The position numbers and the translations under genes were made by a program. DNA of 64,000 bases from an uncultured Acidimicrobiaceae bacterium (GTDB lineage: Bacteria > Actinomycetota > Acidimicrobiia > Acidimicrobiales > RAAP-2): the NCBI GenBank assembly GCA_903894295.1, contig CAITPI010000054.1:60306-124305 (forward strand), given 5' to 3'. Below the pieces are notes generated by a model, which worked only from the letters and a program-made list of their open reading frames with translations, was not told where the DNA came from and did not search any database. Shown here in pieces: positions 48,406 to 56,859 of this stretch. Numbering within the stretch: position 1 is the stretch's first letter; each line of letters opens with the position of its first letter.

Positions 48406-51378
48406 CTACGGCCGGAAGTTCACGAGGCCCGCTTCGACCGGCTTCGACATCAGGTAGCCCTGGTAGAGGTCGCAGCCGAGTTCCCGGACCCGGTGGAGTT
48501 GTTCCCTGGTCTCGACCCCTTCGGCCAGCACGGTGAGGCCCATCCGCTTGCCCATCTGGACGATGACGTCGACCAGCATCTCGTCGTTGGCGAAGACGCC
48601 CAGGCCGTCCACGAAGGACTTGTCGATCTTCAGGACCTTCACCGGGAACCGCTTCAGTTGGGCGAGGGACGAGTAGCCGGTGCCGAAGTCGTCGATGGCA
48701 AGACCGACCCCCATCTCGTGGATGCCGGTCATCAACTGGATCGAATCCGAGGTATCGCTCATCAGCAGACTTTCGGTGACCTCCATGACGAGGGCTTCCG
48801 GTGGCAGGTTGGCGTCGGCCAGGGCCTCGGCAATGGTCTGGAGCAGGTTCTCGTCATTCAACTGGTGGACCGAGAGATTGACCGTGACGTAGGCCGATTC
48901 GGCGCCTGGCAGGTGGGCCCGCCAGTAGGCCATGGTTTTGCACGCTTCGCGCAGGACCCAGCGCCCCAGGGCAAAGATGAGATCGGTCTCCTCGGCGTAG
49001 GGCACGAACTCCATCGGGCCAAGCAGACCCCGGGCCGGGTGGTTCCATCGTACGAGGGCCTCGAGGGCCACGATCTTGTCGTCGTCCACCCGGGCGATCG
49101 GCTGGTAGTGGACGACCAGTTCGTCGGTCTCCACGGCGTGGGCCAGATCCTCGTAGATCTCGAGGCGGGCCACGGCCCGGGCCCGGAGGGACTCGTCGAA
49201 GACCTCGACCCGGGACCGGCCCCGGTCCTTGGCCTGGAACATGGCGAGATCGGCCTGCTGCAGGATGTCCTCGGCGGTGAGCCGTCCCCGGAGGACGAAG
49301 GACACCCCGATGCTGGATCCGAGCTTCACCGTGCGGCCGTTGGCCAGGGCGACCGGTTCGGCCAGCAGTTGCGAGTACTGGTTGGCGAGGCTGGTGGCCA
49401 CGGCCACGTCGCCGACGTTGCGGCACAGGATCACGAACTCGTCGCCCGAAAACCGGCTGATGTGGTCGCCGGGCCGGACCGACGCCTTCAGACGTTGGGC
49501 CAGGGCCATCAGCACTTCGTCGCCGGCGGCATGGCCGAAGGAGTCGTTGACCAGCTTGAACCGGTCGAGATCGATGAAGAGGACGGCGAGATTGGTCTTG
49601 CGCTGGCTGGCGACCAGCAGTTCACCTTCGAGCTCTTCGTGGAACTTGGTGCGGTTGCCGAGACCGGTCAGGGAGTCGTGGTAGGCCAACCACGTGAGCT
49701 GGGCATCGGCGGCCAGGCGGTCGGTCACGTCGGTGAACGAGCAGACCACCATGGCGTCGTCGTCGTTGTTGCCGGGCAGCGTTCGGGTGCTCATGGAGAG
49801 CCACTGGCGGCTGTCCCCGCCGTCGGTCACGCCGATGATCACGTCGTCGAGCGGCTCACCGGTGTTGATGGTCCGGACATGGGGAAAGTCCTCGCACAGC
49901 AACGGCCGGCCGTCCCGGTCGATGGTGATGGTGGAGCCGGCAAAGGTTGCGTGTCCCTGTCCGGCGAGCAGCCGGTCACCGAGAATGCGACCGGCCGCTT
50001 CGTTGTGGGCGCAGATGGTGCCCGTCCGGTCAAAGAGGATGATGCCTTCGGACAGGGTGGCCACCACCGCCTCATACCGCTCCTCGGCGGCCCGGCGTCC
50101 GGCTTCGGCCCGTCGGGCGTCGGTGAGTTCGGTGCAGACCACGACCCAGCCCACCGGTTCGTCGGAGCCTTCCATCAGCGGGTCGACCGAAACGACGACT
50201 TCCACATCCGAGCCGTCACGGCGTTGGTGGACATGTCGGCCCACCTCGATGGGCCCGTGGCCCCTGGTCCCACCCACGGTGTCGGCCATGGACCGGCCCA
50301 CCATGTCGGACTCGCTCCAGCCATAGATGGCGGTGGCGGCCTCGTTCCAGCTTTCCACCAGGCCCGCGGCGTTCAAACCGATGATGGCGTCGGACACGTT
50401 GGCCACCAGACTGGCCCGGTAGCGGTTGGCCGCTTCGGCCGCCCGCCGCTCCGAGACGTCGCGCAGGATCACCTGGTAGGCGGGCTCGCCGTTCCAGGTG
50501 GTGCGGATGCTGGTGATCTCCATGTCGACGACCTTGCCGCTCCTCGAGCGGACCCGGGCTTCGCCGTGCTCGAAGAACTGACCGTCCTCGGTGAGCTTGG
50601 CCAGACGGTCGACCATGCTCTCGATGTCACCGGGGTGGACCACCTCGGTGATGAGGCGTCCGTAGTTCTCCTCGATGACGGCGGTCAGATCGGTGCCGGG
50701 CGACCCGTCGCTCACGAACTTGGCCGCCGCCCGGTTGCCGTACACCAGACGTCCGTTCTGGTGGACGCAGACCACATCGGGGGACACTTCGGTCAACAGC
50801 CGGTACCGGTCGACCAGGTCGCCCATCTCGGACTCGAAGAGCTGGCGGGTGGTGACGTCGATGATCACCCCGGTGAGGAAGGTGGGCGAGCCCGCTCCAC
50901 CGGCTTCCGGCCGGCCCGAGAGCGTCATGGGGGCGGCCCGCACGATGATCCGATGCTCGGCCCCGTCGGGACCGGTGACGATCAGCGGAAGATCGGAGGT
51001 ATTGGCCAGTTCCTGGGTTTCGGGGCGGGTCAGGGCTTCGAGCACCGGAGCCAGCATCAGTTCACCCAGTTCGGCCCCGCCGATGCCGGTGGTCGGCACG
51101 TCAAAGGTCGGCCACTCACGGTCCCGGTCGCGATGTCCGTCCGGTCGGGCCGAAAAGCCCCGCACTCCGGGTACGAACCCGAAGAAGACCTCGAGCGACG
51201 TCGACCACCAGATGTTGCCGGATGACGCGTCATAGACCCAGGAGACCGACGGCAAGCCGGTGCCCGACAGGTCGGCTTCACGTTCGAGTTCCCGGACCCT
51301 CCGGTCCGGGATCTCCCGGTCGGCTTCGACACGGTCGAACACCAGTCGTGACTCGGCCCCTTGGCGGATCGTAACCAT
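48406..51378 (-). CDS. PAS-GGDEF-EAL cyclic-di-GMP signalling protein
   Basis: A 990-residue cytosolic protein that could make and break cyclic di-GMP. Several PAS-like domains occupy about residues 35-560, the last ending LTWLAYHDSLTGLGNR, the start of the GGDEF domain. The diguanylate cyclase motif is SGDEF at residue 644 (Ser for the first Gly), preceded five residues earlier by an intact inhibitory RxxD site (RPGD). The EAL domain has Glu773-Ala-Leu, the IDDFGTGYSSL loop, KIDKSFV and EGVET, so phosphodiesterase activity is likely. No membrane helix is evident, so input is probably a soluble ligand or redox signal sensed by the PAS domains. It stands alone between converging and downstream genes. 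Confidence 0.92.
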   Translation of the reverse strand: MVTIRQGAESRLVFDRVEADREIPDRRVRELEREADLSGTGLPSVSWVYDASSGNIWWSTSLEVFFGFVPGVRGFSARPDGHRDRDREWPTFDVPTTGIGGAELGELMLAPVLEALTRPETQELANTSDLPLIVTGPDGAEHRIIVRAAPMTLSGRPEAGGAGSPTFLTGVIIDVTTRQLFESEMGDLVDRYRLLTEVSPDVVCVHQNGRLVYGNRAAAKFVSDGSPGTDLTAVIEENYGRLITEVVHPGDIESMVDRLAKLTEDGQFFEHGEARVRSRSGKVVDMEITSIRTTWNGEPAYQVILRDVSERRAAEAANRYRASLVANVSDAIIGLNAAGLVESWNEAATAIYGWSESDMVGRSMADTVGGTRGHGPIEVGRHVHQRRDGSDVEVVVSVDPLMEGSDEPVGWVVVCTELTDARRAEAGRRAAEERYEAVVATLSEGIILFDRTGTICAHNEAAGRILGDRLLAGQGHATFAGSTITIDRDGRPLLCEDFPHVRTINTGEPLDDVIIGVTDGGDSRQWLSMSTRTLPGNNDDDAMVVCSFTDVTDRLAADAQLTWLAYHDSLTGLGNRTKFHEELEGELLVASQRKTNLAVLFIDLDRFKLVNDSFGHAAGDEVLMALAQRLKASVRPGDHISRFSGDEFVILCRNVGDVAVATSLANQYSQLLAEPVALANGRTVKLGSSIGVSFVLRGRLTAEDILQQADLAMFQAKDRGRSRVEVFDESLRARAVARLEIYEDLAHAVETDELVVHYQPIARVDDDKIVALEALVRWNHPARGLLGPMEFVPYAEETDLIFALGRWVLREACKTMAYWRAHLPGAESAYVTVNLSVHQLNDENLLQTIAEALADANLPPEALVMEVTESLLMSDTSDSIQLMTGIHEMGVGLAIDDFGTGYSSLAQLKRFPVKVLKIDKSFVDGLGVFANDEMLVDVIVQMGKRMGLTVLAEGVETREQLHRVRELGCDLYQGYLMSKPVEAGLVNFRP

Positions 51379-51493
51379 AGGCTTCTGGTATCGGCCGAAG
51401 GTGGCCGGTGCTTTAGGCGTTGACCGATGGTCGTGGTCGGTGAACCGGGGAACCGGCCGTCATCGACCCCCGGGGATCCGACGTGGGGAGGGT

Positions 51494-52711
51494 TCAGCCA
51501 GCCGGTTCGTCAAGCACGATGACGGCGTTGAAGCCGCCCATGCCGATCGACGACTTCACCATGGGGCCCGCTTTGCGATCGGTGAGCCCGTTGAGCAGTT
51601 TCCGGTGTCCGGGCGCCACCGTCGGGGGAGCGGGGATCTGGCCGGTCTCATAGGCGAACAACGATGCCAGGACCTCGACGGCGGAAGCCGCTCCCTGACA
51701 GTGTCCGGTCAGTGGCTTCACGGAGAAGATGCCGTGGGCTGCGGGAAACAGTTCGTCAAAGATCCGGGCTTCCGCGGCATCACACTGGGCGGTCCCCGGT
51801 CCGTGGGCGTTCATGTAGGCCACCTCGGCAGGATCGGTGCCGGCCAGGGCCAGGGCCTGACGGAAGCAGCGGAACAGATCGTCCAGATCGGGGGCCATGG
51901 CGACGGCGTTGTAGGCGTCCATGCTCATGGAACCTCCGCGCATGGTGGCGTAGGAGCCCTCGGGACGGTTGGAGAGGACCATCGCCACCGACGCCTCGCC
52001 TCCGACGAAGCCCCGGCTTCCTTCCTGGAACGGGCGGCTGGCCTCGAACGGCGGCGTGTCGAGAACCGCCACTCCCACGTCGCTGAAGCCCCGCAGGTTC
52101 TGGGGAAGTCCGGACAGGTCGGTGGCCAGCAGAATGACATCGGAACAGATGCCGAGGTCCAGCCAGTTCTTCGCCGTGATCATTCCGGCGTTGCCGGAGG
52201 CGCACATGGCCGAGACCGACATGGCCGGGCCGTGGAAATCGTGCTCTTTCATCATCATGGTCATGACGGTGGACGGCATCATGTGGACCCACTTGCGGGC
52301 CCGGGTCCGGGGTTGGCCCGAGCGGTAGAACTCGCTCCACAGGTCGACATCCCCGAGGACCAGGCTGTGGACGACTCCGACGACCGGACCCGGCTTCCAG
52401 CCCCGCTCCCGGGCGTCGTTCACGGCTTCCCGGGCCGAGAAGCGCAAGGCCCGCATGAAGCGGCTGGGGCCGTCGGCCCGGTCGCCTTCGTCGCTGATGA
52501 GCGACAGGTAGGCGTATCCGCCGTCGACGTACCCTTCGAGGCCGGTTTGCAGGGTGACGGCACTCTCCCCGAGACGGAATCCGTCCCACAGCCGCTTGGC
52601 GCCCCACCCGTAACCGGTGACCGCACCGGCCCCCACGATGTTCATCGGGGCAGGGCGGACGGCCCCCGGAGTTGGGTCGTCGGTGGGTGGTGTGGCGCTG
52701 GGATCGGACAT
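51494..52711 (-). CDS. Stand-alone beta-ketoacyl synthase-like protein
   Basis: Condensing-enzyme fold. From ATG 52711 (AAGGAG 6 nt upstream) it has 405 residues. The Cys-His-His triad is complete: Cys170 in VSAMCASGNAG, His303 in NAHGPGTA and His337 in PLTGHCQGA. The N-terminal IVGAGAVTGYGWGAKRLW replaces the usual VVITG start. There is no acyl carrier protein or other polyketide/fatty-acid gene nearby. It may act in a small biosynthetic step or as a stand-alone ketosynthase of unknown partner. Upstream are two inverted repeats (52745-52754 and 52793-52821). Confidence 0.83.
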   Translation of the reverse strand: MSDPSATPPTDDPTPGAVRPAPMNIVGAGAVTGYGWGAKRLWDGFRLGESAVTLQTGLEGYVDGGYAYLSLISDEGDRADGPSRFMRALRFSAREAVNDARERGWKPGPVVGVVHSLVLGDVDLWSEFYRSGQPRTRARKWVHMMPSTVMTMMMKEHDFHGPAMSVSAMCASGNAGMITAKNWLDLGICSDVILLATDLSGLPQNLRGFSDVGVAVLDTPPFEASRPFQEGSRGFVGGEASVAMVLSNRPEGSYATMRGGSMSMDAYNAVAMAPDLDDLFRCFRQALALAGTDPAEVAYMNAHGPGTAQCDAAEARIFDELFPAAHGIFSVKPLTGHCQGAASAVEVLASLFAYETGQIPAPPTVAPGHRKLLNGLTDRKAGPMVKSSIGMGGFNAVIVLDEPAG

Positions 52712-52966
52712 GCGGCTCCTTGGGCAGGGATCACGACGTCCGGAGGAGTACTCCGTCGGTCCACCGGGCAGGGTGTGGTGAAAACTCCGGAAGTGACCAC
52801 AGGGAGTGGGAACTTGGTCACCGACAGAGCCAAATCGTTGGAACAAAAGTATGGCCCGGCCAGCGGCGAGAAACAATGGCGAGTTTCCGATTGGCCTTAC
52901 CGGGCCGTTTCGGGCCCGGGGCCCGGGATGGAGCGTCCTGGACCCCCCGGGGGCCGGCCGGAAGGA

Positions 52967-54034
52967 CTAGCCCTGCAGGCGGTTCAGGACCTCGGTGGCT
53001 TCGCCCACGACCCTTTGGACGAGCTCGGCGACCGTGGGCAGTTCGTCGATGGTCCCGACGACCTGTCCGGTCGGCAGCACCCCCACGTCGGTCCGGCCGT
53101 CCACCAGGGCGGCCTTGGTCATCATCGGGGCGTTGGCCGCCATGATGACCTGCGGCCACGAGAGCTCGTTGCCTTCCTTCATGGCCACGCCCTCCTTCAG
53201 GAGAGCCGGCAAGGTGGAGTTGGTCTCCTGACGGAACCGGTGGGCGTTCAACAGGGCCCGGGGGACGTTGCGGAGCCAGCTTCCCTTTTCCAACTGGTCG
53301 ACCAGGTCGGTTCGCACCACCCGCTGGGGTGCGCCGTCCACCGCCGTCGAAACCACCGTCCCGGTGACCGGAGTGGCCAGATAGATCTCCTTGACGGCTT
53401 CGGGCACCCGGCTCTCCTGGGTCAGCAGGAACCGGGTCCCCATGGCGATGCCGTCGGCGCCGTAGGCCAGGGCGGCCACGAGCCCCCGTCCGTCGAAGAA
53501 TCCACCGGCTGCGATGACCGCCACGTTCTGGCCAACGGCGTCGACCACCGAAGGCGTCAACAAGGAGGTCGGCACGCTTCCGGTGTGGCCACCGCCTTCC
53601 CCGCCCTGGGCAATGACGGCATCCACGCCCCAGCCCGCCACCTTCTCGGCATGGCGCCGGGCGCCAACGGTCGGCATGACCACGAGACCGGCCTCCTGGC
53701 ACCGACGGACCAGTTCGGCGTTGGGGGCCTGGGCGAAGCTGGCGACCTTGACGCCCCGGTCGATCATCAGGGCAATCCGGTCGGCCACGTCGGCCACGTC
53801 CGTGCGGAGGTTGACGCCGAACGGACGGTCGGTTCTCCTCCGCACTTCGTCCAGCGCCTCGACGAGTTCGTCAAAGGTCATGGTGGCGGAGGCAAGGATG
53901 CCGAGACCGCCGGCCTCGGCGGTGGCCGAGACCAGACGCGGACCGGCGACCCACCCCATCCCGGTCTGCACGATCGGATACTCGACGCCGACCATCTTGC
54001 AGAACCGGGTGTTCAGGGCCGGATGGGTTGTCAT
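52967..54034 (-). CDS. ipdC: IpdC-like flavin-dependent oxidoreductase (nitronate monooxygenase family)
   Basis: A 355-residue TIM-barrel flavoprotein. It has VQTGMGWVAGPRLVSATAEAGGLGILASATM, QGGEGGGHTGSVPTSLL and AAGGFFDGRGLVAALAYGADGIAMGTRF, all matching mycobacterial IpdC (Rv3553), which oxidises the 5-hydroxy-HIC-CoA intermediate during breakdown of steroid rings C and D. The start overlaps the ipdB stop by 4 nt. The gene order ipdA-ipdB-ipdC is the same as in Mycobacterium, supporting the name. Other members of the family are nitronate monooxygenases or enoyl reductases. Confidence 0.87.
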   Translation of the reverse strand: MTTHPALNTRFCKMVGVEYPIVQTGMGWVAGPRLVSATAEAGGLGILASATMTFDELVEALDEVRRRTDRPFGVNLRTDVADVADRIALMIDRGVKVASFAQAPNAELVRRCQEAGLVVMPTVGARRHAEKVAGWGVDAVIAQGGEGGGHTGSVPTSLLTPSVVDAVGQNVAVIAAGGFFDGRGLVAALAYGADGIAMGTRFLLTQESRVPEAVKEIYLATPVTGTVVSTAVDGAPQRVVRTDLVDQLEKGSWLRNVPRALLNAHRFRQETNSTLPALLKEGVAMKEGNELSWPQVIMAANAPMMTKAALVDGRTDVGVLPTGQVVGTIDELPTVAELVQRVVGEATEVLNRLQG

Positions 54035-54786
54035 TCCTTCACTTCCCGCTCGCGGAGGCCCTTGGGGTCGAGCATCTGGAGAAGTTGTTGCTCGTCCGGG
54101 GTCGGCTCTCTCGTCAGGGGAACGTTGTCGGGAATGGTCAACGTGAAGCCGGTGGCCTCCACCACCTGGTCGACGCTGACTCCCGGATGGACCGACCGCA
54201 GTCGCATCGTCCGGGAAGGGGTGTCGAAGTCGAAGACGCCCAGGTTGGAGACCACGAAGCGGATCTCGTGGAACCGGCGGGCGGCCGGACCACCCGAGTC
54301 GGCCCGCTCGTAGCCCACTCCGGACACCACGTCGACCTGCTCGACGAACGAGCGCGGCGAGTGGTTGGGGACCCAGTAGCTGGTGGAGTGGTTGACGGTG
54401 TTGCCGGGGGCACCCCGGACGCCAACCAGCTGGGCGGAGGGCCGGGCCCAGTCCCCGATGGCGCTGATGTTCTGGTTTCCACTCCGGTCGACCTGCGAAG
54501 CCATCATGATCAGGTTGCGGCGACCGGACCAGACCACGTCGAAGACCTTGCGGTAGGGCATGTGGGACTCCAGTACCAGCGACCCGGGCGGCGTGCCGAG
54601 CACCGGCGCACCGCTCACCAGTGCGGCATCTCCGTCGGTCAGGACGAGGTCCGGGGCAAAGGTGAGCCGGGCCAGCCGGGCCCCAATGGCCGGGGCGGTG
54701 CCAAAGGCGCTGGCCATCACCTCGCCGTCACCCCGGAAGACCTCGGCGCAGGCCAGGGCGCAGTAGTCGGCGCGCGTCGGGCTCAT
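54031..54786 (-). CDS. ipdB: CoA-transferase-like COCHEA-CoA hydrolase subunit B
   Basis: Beta subunit of the IpdAB ring-C hydrolase of steroid catabolism. The 251-residue protein has ALACAEVFRGDGEVMASAFGTAPAIGARLARLTFAPDLVLTDG, MMASQVDRSGNQNISAIGDW, GVRGAPGNTVNHSTSYWVPNHSPRSFVEQVDVVSGVGYERAD and VVSNLGVFDFDTPSRTMRLRSVHPGV, matching Rv3552 closely. The subunit lacks the Glu nucleophile used by true CoA transferases, in line with its hydrolase role. It overlaps ipdA and ipdC by 4 nt on each side. Confidence 0.9.
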   Translation of the reverse strand: MSPTRADYCALACAEVFRGDGEVMASAFGTAPAIGARLARLTFAPDLVLTDGDAALVSGAPVLGTPPGSLVLESHMPYRKVFDVVWSGRRNLIMMASQVDRSGNQNISAIGDWARPSAQLVGVRGAPGNTVNHSTSYWVPNHSPRSFVEQVDVVSGVGYERADSGGPAARRFHEIRFVVSNLGVFDFDTPSRTMRLRSVHPGVSVDQVVEATGFTLTIPDNVPLTREPTPDEQQLLQMLDPKGLREREVKE

Positions 54787-55673
54787 TGGCCGCCTCCCTC
54801 TCTCGGGGGTTGCGCGGTCTCGGACCGGAACGGACCGGCACTTTGTTGGTAGGAAGCCTCGTCGATGGCCAGGTACCGCGCCGCGAACGCCGCCCAGGAA
54901 TCGTCATCGGCTGCCGCCGTGACGTACTCCTTCTGGAACGCCTCGTCCCGTTGGTAGTCGGGGACGCACGCCGTGAAGTGGGCGCCCCCCGGTGTGGCAA
55001 CGACCCCATCGGTCAGCAGGCGGGAGATGCACATGGTCTGGATGGGTCCGTGGTCGAGGAACTCTTCGGTGGGGATGATGGCCTCCGTTGTGATGAAGCG
55101 TTTCCGGGCGGCTCCAAGGAACAGCTCGTCAAAGAACGGATCCGGCCCGAGGATCTGACCTGATCCGGAGGTGTCGGCCCGGTTCACGTGGACGATGGCG
55201 GCGTCCAGGTTGAGGGCCGGCATGGCCACCAGTTCTTCTCCGTCCTCATAGGGCGACGTCACCGTCTTCAGGCCGGGATTCACCCGCATCACGTCGGAGC
55301 CGAGACCGGCCCGGGTGGGCAGGAAGGGAACCCGCTGGCTGGCGGCGAGCAGGCCGAGATAGAACATCCCTTCGTCGACCTCCATGGCCTCGATGGCTCC
55401 CGTCTGGCGGGCCCGCTTGAAGTGGGGATCGGTCGGAATGGAGTCCAGGGTGACGAAGCCGTAGACGACCTTGGCCACCTTGCCGGCCGCACACAGCAGG
55501 CCGACGTCGGGTCCTCCGTAGGAGACGATGGTCAGGTCGGTGAGGTCGGAGCGCAAGATGGCCCGCACCGCCGCCATGGGTTTGCGCCGCGAACCCCAGC
55601 CGCCGATGCCGAGCGTCATGCCGCTGGAAAGTTCGGCGACCAACCCGTCGAGGTCGAGTTGCTTATCGGACAT
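54783..55673 (-). CDS. ipdA: CoA-transferase-like COCHEA-CoA hydrolase subunit A
   Basis: Alpha subunit of IpdAB, which opens the last carbocyclic ring of steroid-derived CoA esters. The 296-residue protein has GIGGWGSRRKPMAAVRAILRSDLTDLTIVSYGGPDVGLLCAAGKV, LAASQRVPFLPTRAGLGSDVMRVNPGLKTVTSPYEDGEELVAMPALNLDAAIVHVNRAD and VATPGGAHFTACVPDYQRDEAFQKEY, all close to Rv3551. ATG 55673 has GAGGAG upstream. It is second in the echA20-ipdA-ipdB-ipdC operon, with a 66-nt gap after echA20. Confidence 0.92.
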   Translation of the reverse strand: MSDKQLDLDGLVAELSSGMTLGIGGWGSRRKPMAAVRAILRSDLTDLTIVSYGGPDVGLLCAAGKVAKVVYGFVTLDSIPTDPHFKRARQTGAIEAMEVDEGMFYLGLLAASQRVPFLPTRAGLGSDVMRVNPGLKTVTSPYEDGEELVAMPALNLDAAIVHVNRADTSGSGQILGPDPFFDELFLGAARKRFITTEAIIPTEEFLDHGPIQTMCISRLLTDGVVATPGGAHFTACVPDYQRDEAFQKEYVTAAADDDSWAAFAARYLAIDEASYQQSAGPFRSETAQPPREGGGQ

Positions 55674-55739
55674 GGGCCACTCCTCGGGACGGATCGTCGG
55701 CGGGATTTGGAACTCGTTGGGGGCGCACCGGAGCCGTGG

Positions 55740-56498
55740 TCACTTGGTGGTGTCGGCGTCGCGCTTTTCCACGAAGGCGGCCCGCTGCTCGTCCGCCACG
55801 CCGGCCACGTGAAGTTCGTAGGTGAAGCCCTGCTCGAGCCGGTAGCTGCCCTTCACGTCCACGGGATCGATCCCGTTCAGGGACTCCTTGGCCCGCCGGA
55901 TGATGGTGGGGCTCTTGGATGCAATCATCTCCGCCACTTCGTAGGCGGTGTTGCGCAGGTCTTCCCTGGGTACGACCCTGAGCACCGAGCCGTAGTGGTG
56001 AAGTTCGGCGGCGGTCGCCGGTTGGGCCGTGTAGACCATGGACCGCATCCGGTGTTGGGGGACAAGGCGGGAGAGGTGGGTGGCGGCCCCGAGCGCTCCC
56101 CGGTCGACTTCGGGAAGGCCGAAGGTGGCGTCTTCCGAGGCCACGACGATGTCCGAGTTTCCGGCGATCCCGACGCCACCACCGAGGCAGAAACCGTGCA
56201 CGGCGGCGATCACCGGGACTTCGCAGTCGTACATGGCGGCAAAGGCGGCAAAGCATCCGCGGTTGGCGCCGATGAGGGCTTCGTCACCCTTGGCCTGGAT
56301 CTCCTTGATGTCGACTCCGGCGCAGAAACCCCGACCTTCGGCCCGGACGATGACCACCCGGTTGTCCGGGACCCGTCCGGCTTGAAGAACTGCGTCGGCC
56401 AGTGCGAACCATCCGGCTACATCAAGGGCGTTGACCGGCGGATGCTCGATGACGACTTCGGCGATGCCGGCGACTCGTTGGTGGGTGGTGATGCTCAA
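55740..56498 (-). CDS. echA20: Steroid ring D hydrolase of the crotonase fold
   Basis: Hydrolyses the five-membered ring of HIEC-CoA in the HIP pathway, giving the substrate of IpdAB. The 252-residue sequence has VNALDVAGWFALADAV, VRAEGRGFCAGVDIKEIQ, ANRGCFAAFAAMYDCEVPVIAAVHGFCLGGGVGIAGNSDIVVASEDATFGLPEVDRGALGAATHLSRLVPQH and the C-terminal SYRLEQGFTYELHVAGVADE, nearly word for word like mycobacterial EchA20. A TTG start at 56498 is taken because GGAG lies 5 nt upstream; the open frame reaches 56600 without a better start. It is first in the operon. Confidence 0.93.
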   Translation of the reverse strand: MSITTHQRVAGIAEVVIEHPPVNALDVAGWFALADAVLQAGRVPDNRVVIVRAEGRGFCAGVDIKEIQAKGDEALIGANRGCFAAFAAMYDCEVPVIAAVHGFCLGGGVGIAGNSDIVVASEDATFGLPEVDRGALGAATHLSRLVPQHRMRSMVYTAQPATAAELHHYGSVLRVVPREDLRNTAYEVAEMIASKSPTIIRRAKESLNGIDPVDVKGSYRLEQGFTYELHVAGVADEQRAAFVEKRDADTTK

Positions 56499-56859
56499 GG
56501 TGACTCCGCTTCCAATCGGCGACCTGTTCGTCCGAGGTCCGGGAACAGTGCTGTGGCACCACGGATCGTGGCCACCCCGGAAACGTGGGCGTTGGCGCAA
56601 ATCTGATGCCGCGTCAGGAGAGTATCAGGGCCGCAAACGGGTGTTGGAGCCGAAGCGGGCCAACGGTCGTCCTACGTCGACCCTCGTCGGCGATGGCCAG
56701 CGACGCCGACACCCTCCCGGCGGGGAAGTTCGTGATGGATGGTCCCGGTCACGGTTTGAGGGATGATCAGTGGGAAGACCGGATGGACCGGAAGCCGGGA
56801 TGGTGGTGGCGGTACCGGCGGTTCCCGGGCCGGAGCCAGAGCTCGAAAGGACCAGGGAT
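56499..56859. other. 361-bp divergent gap between echA20 and an SDR gene
   Basis: No convincing coding sequence in either direction. It should hold the promoters of the ipd operon (minus) and the SDR gene (plus). Two inverted repeats are seen on the echA20 side: CTGTTC/GAACAG at 56524-56548 and the short palindrome CCACG-GAT-CGTGG at 56559-56571. Neither matches the mycobacterial KstR or KstR2 consensus. Confidence 0.6.

Noticed and set aside
48379..51225. A 948-codon plus-strand open frame antisense to the GGDEF/EAL protein
   Set aside because: The minus-strand GGDEF and EAL motifs are unambiguous; the antisense frame is a composition artefact.
51260..54313. A 1017-codon plus-strand open frame antisense to ketosynthase and ipdC
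   Set aside because: Both minus-strand genes are clear by motif; the plus frame has no recognisable domain.
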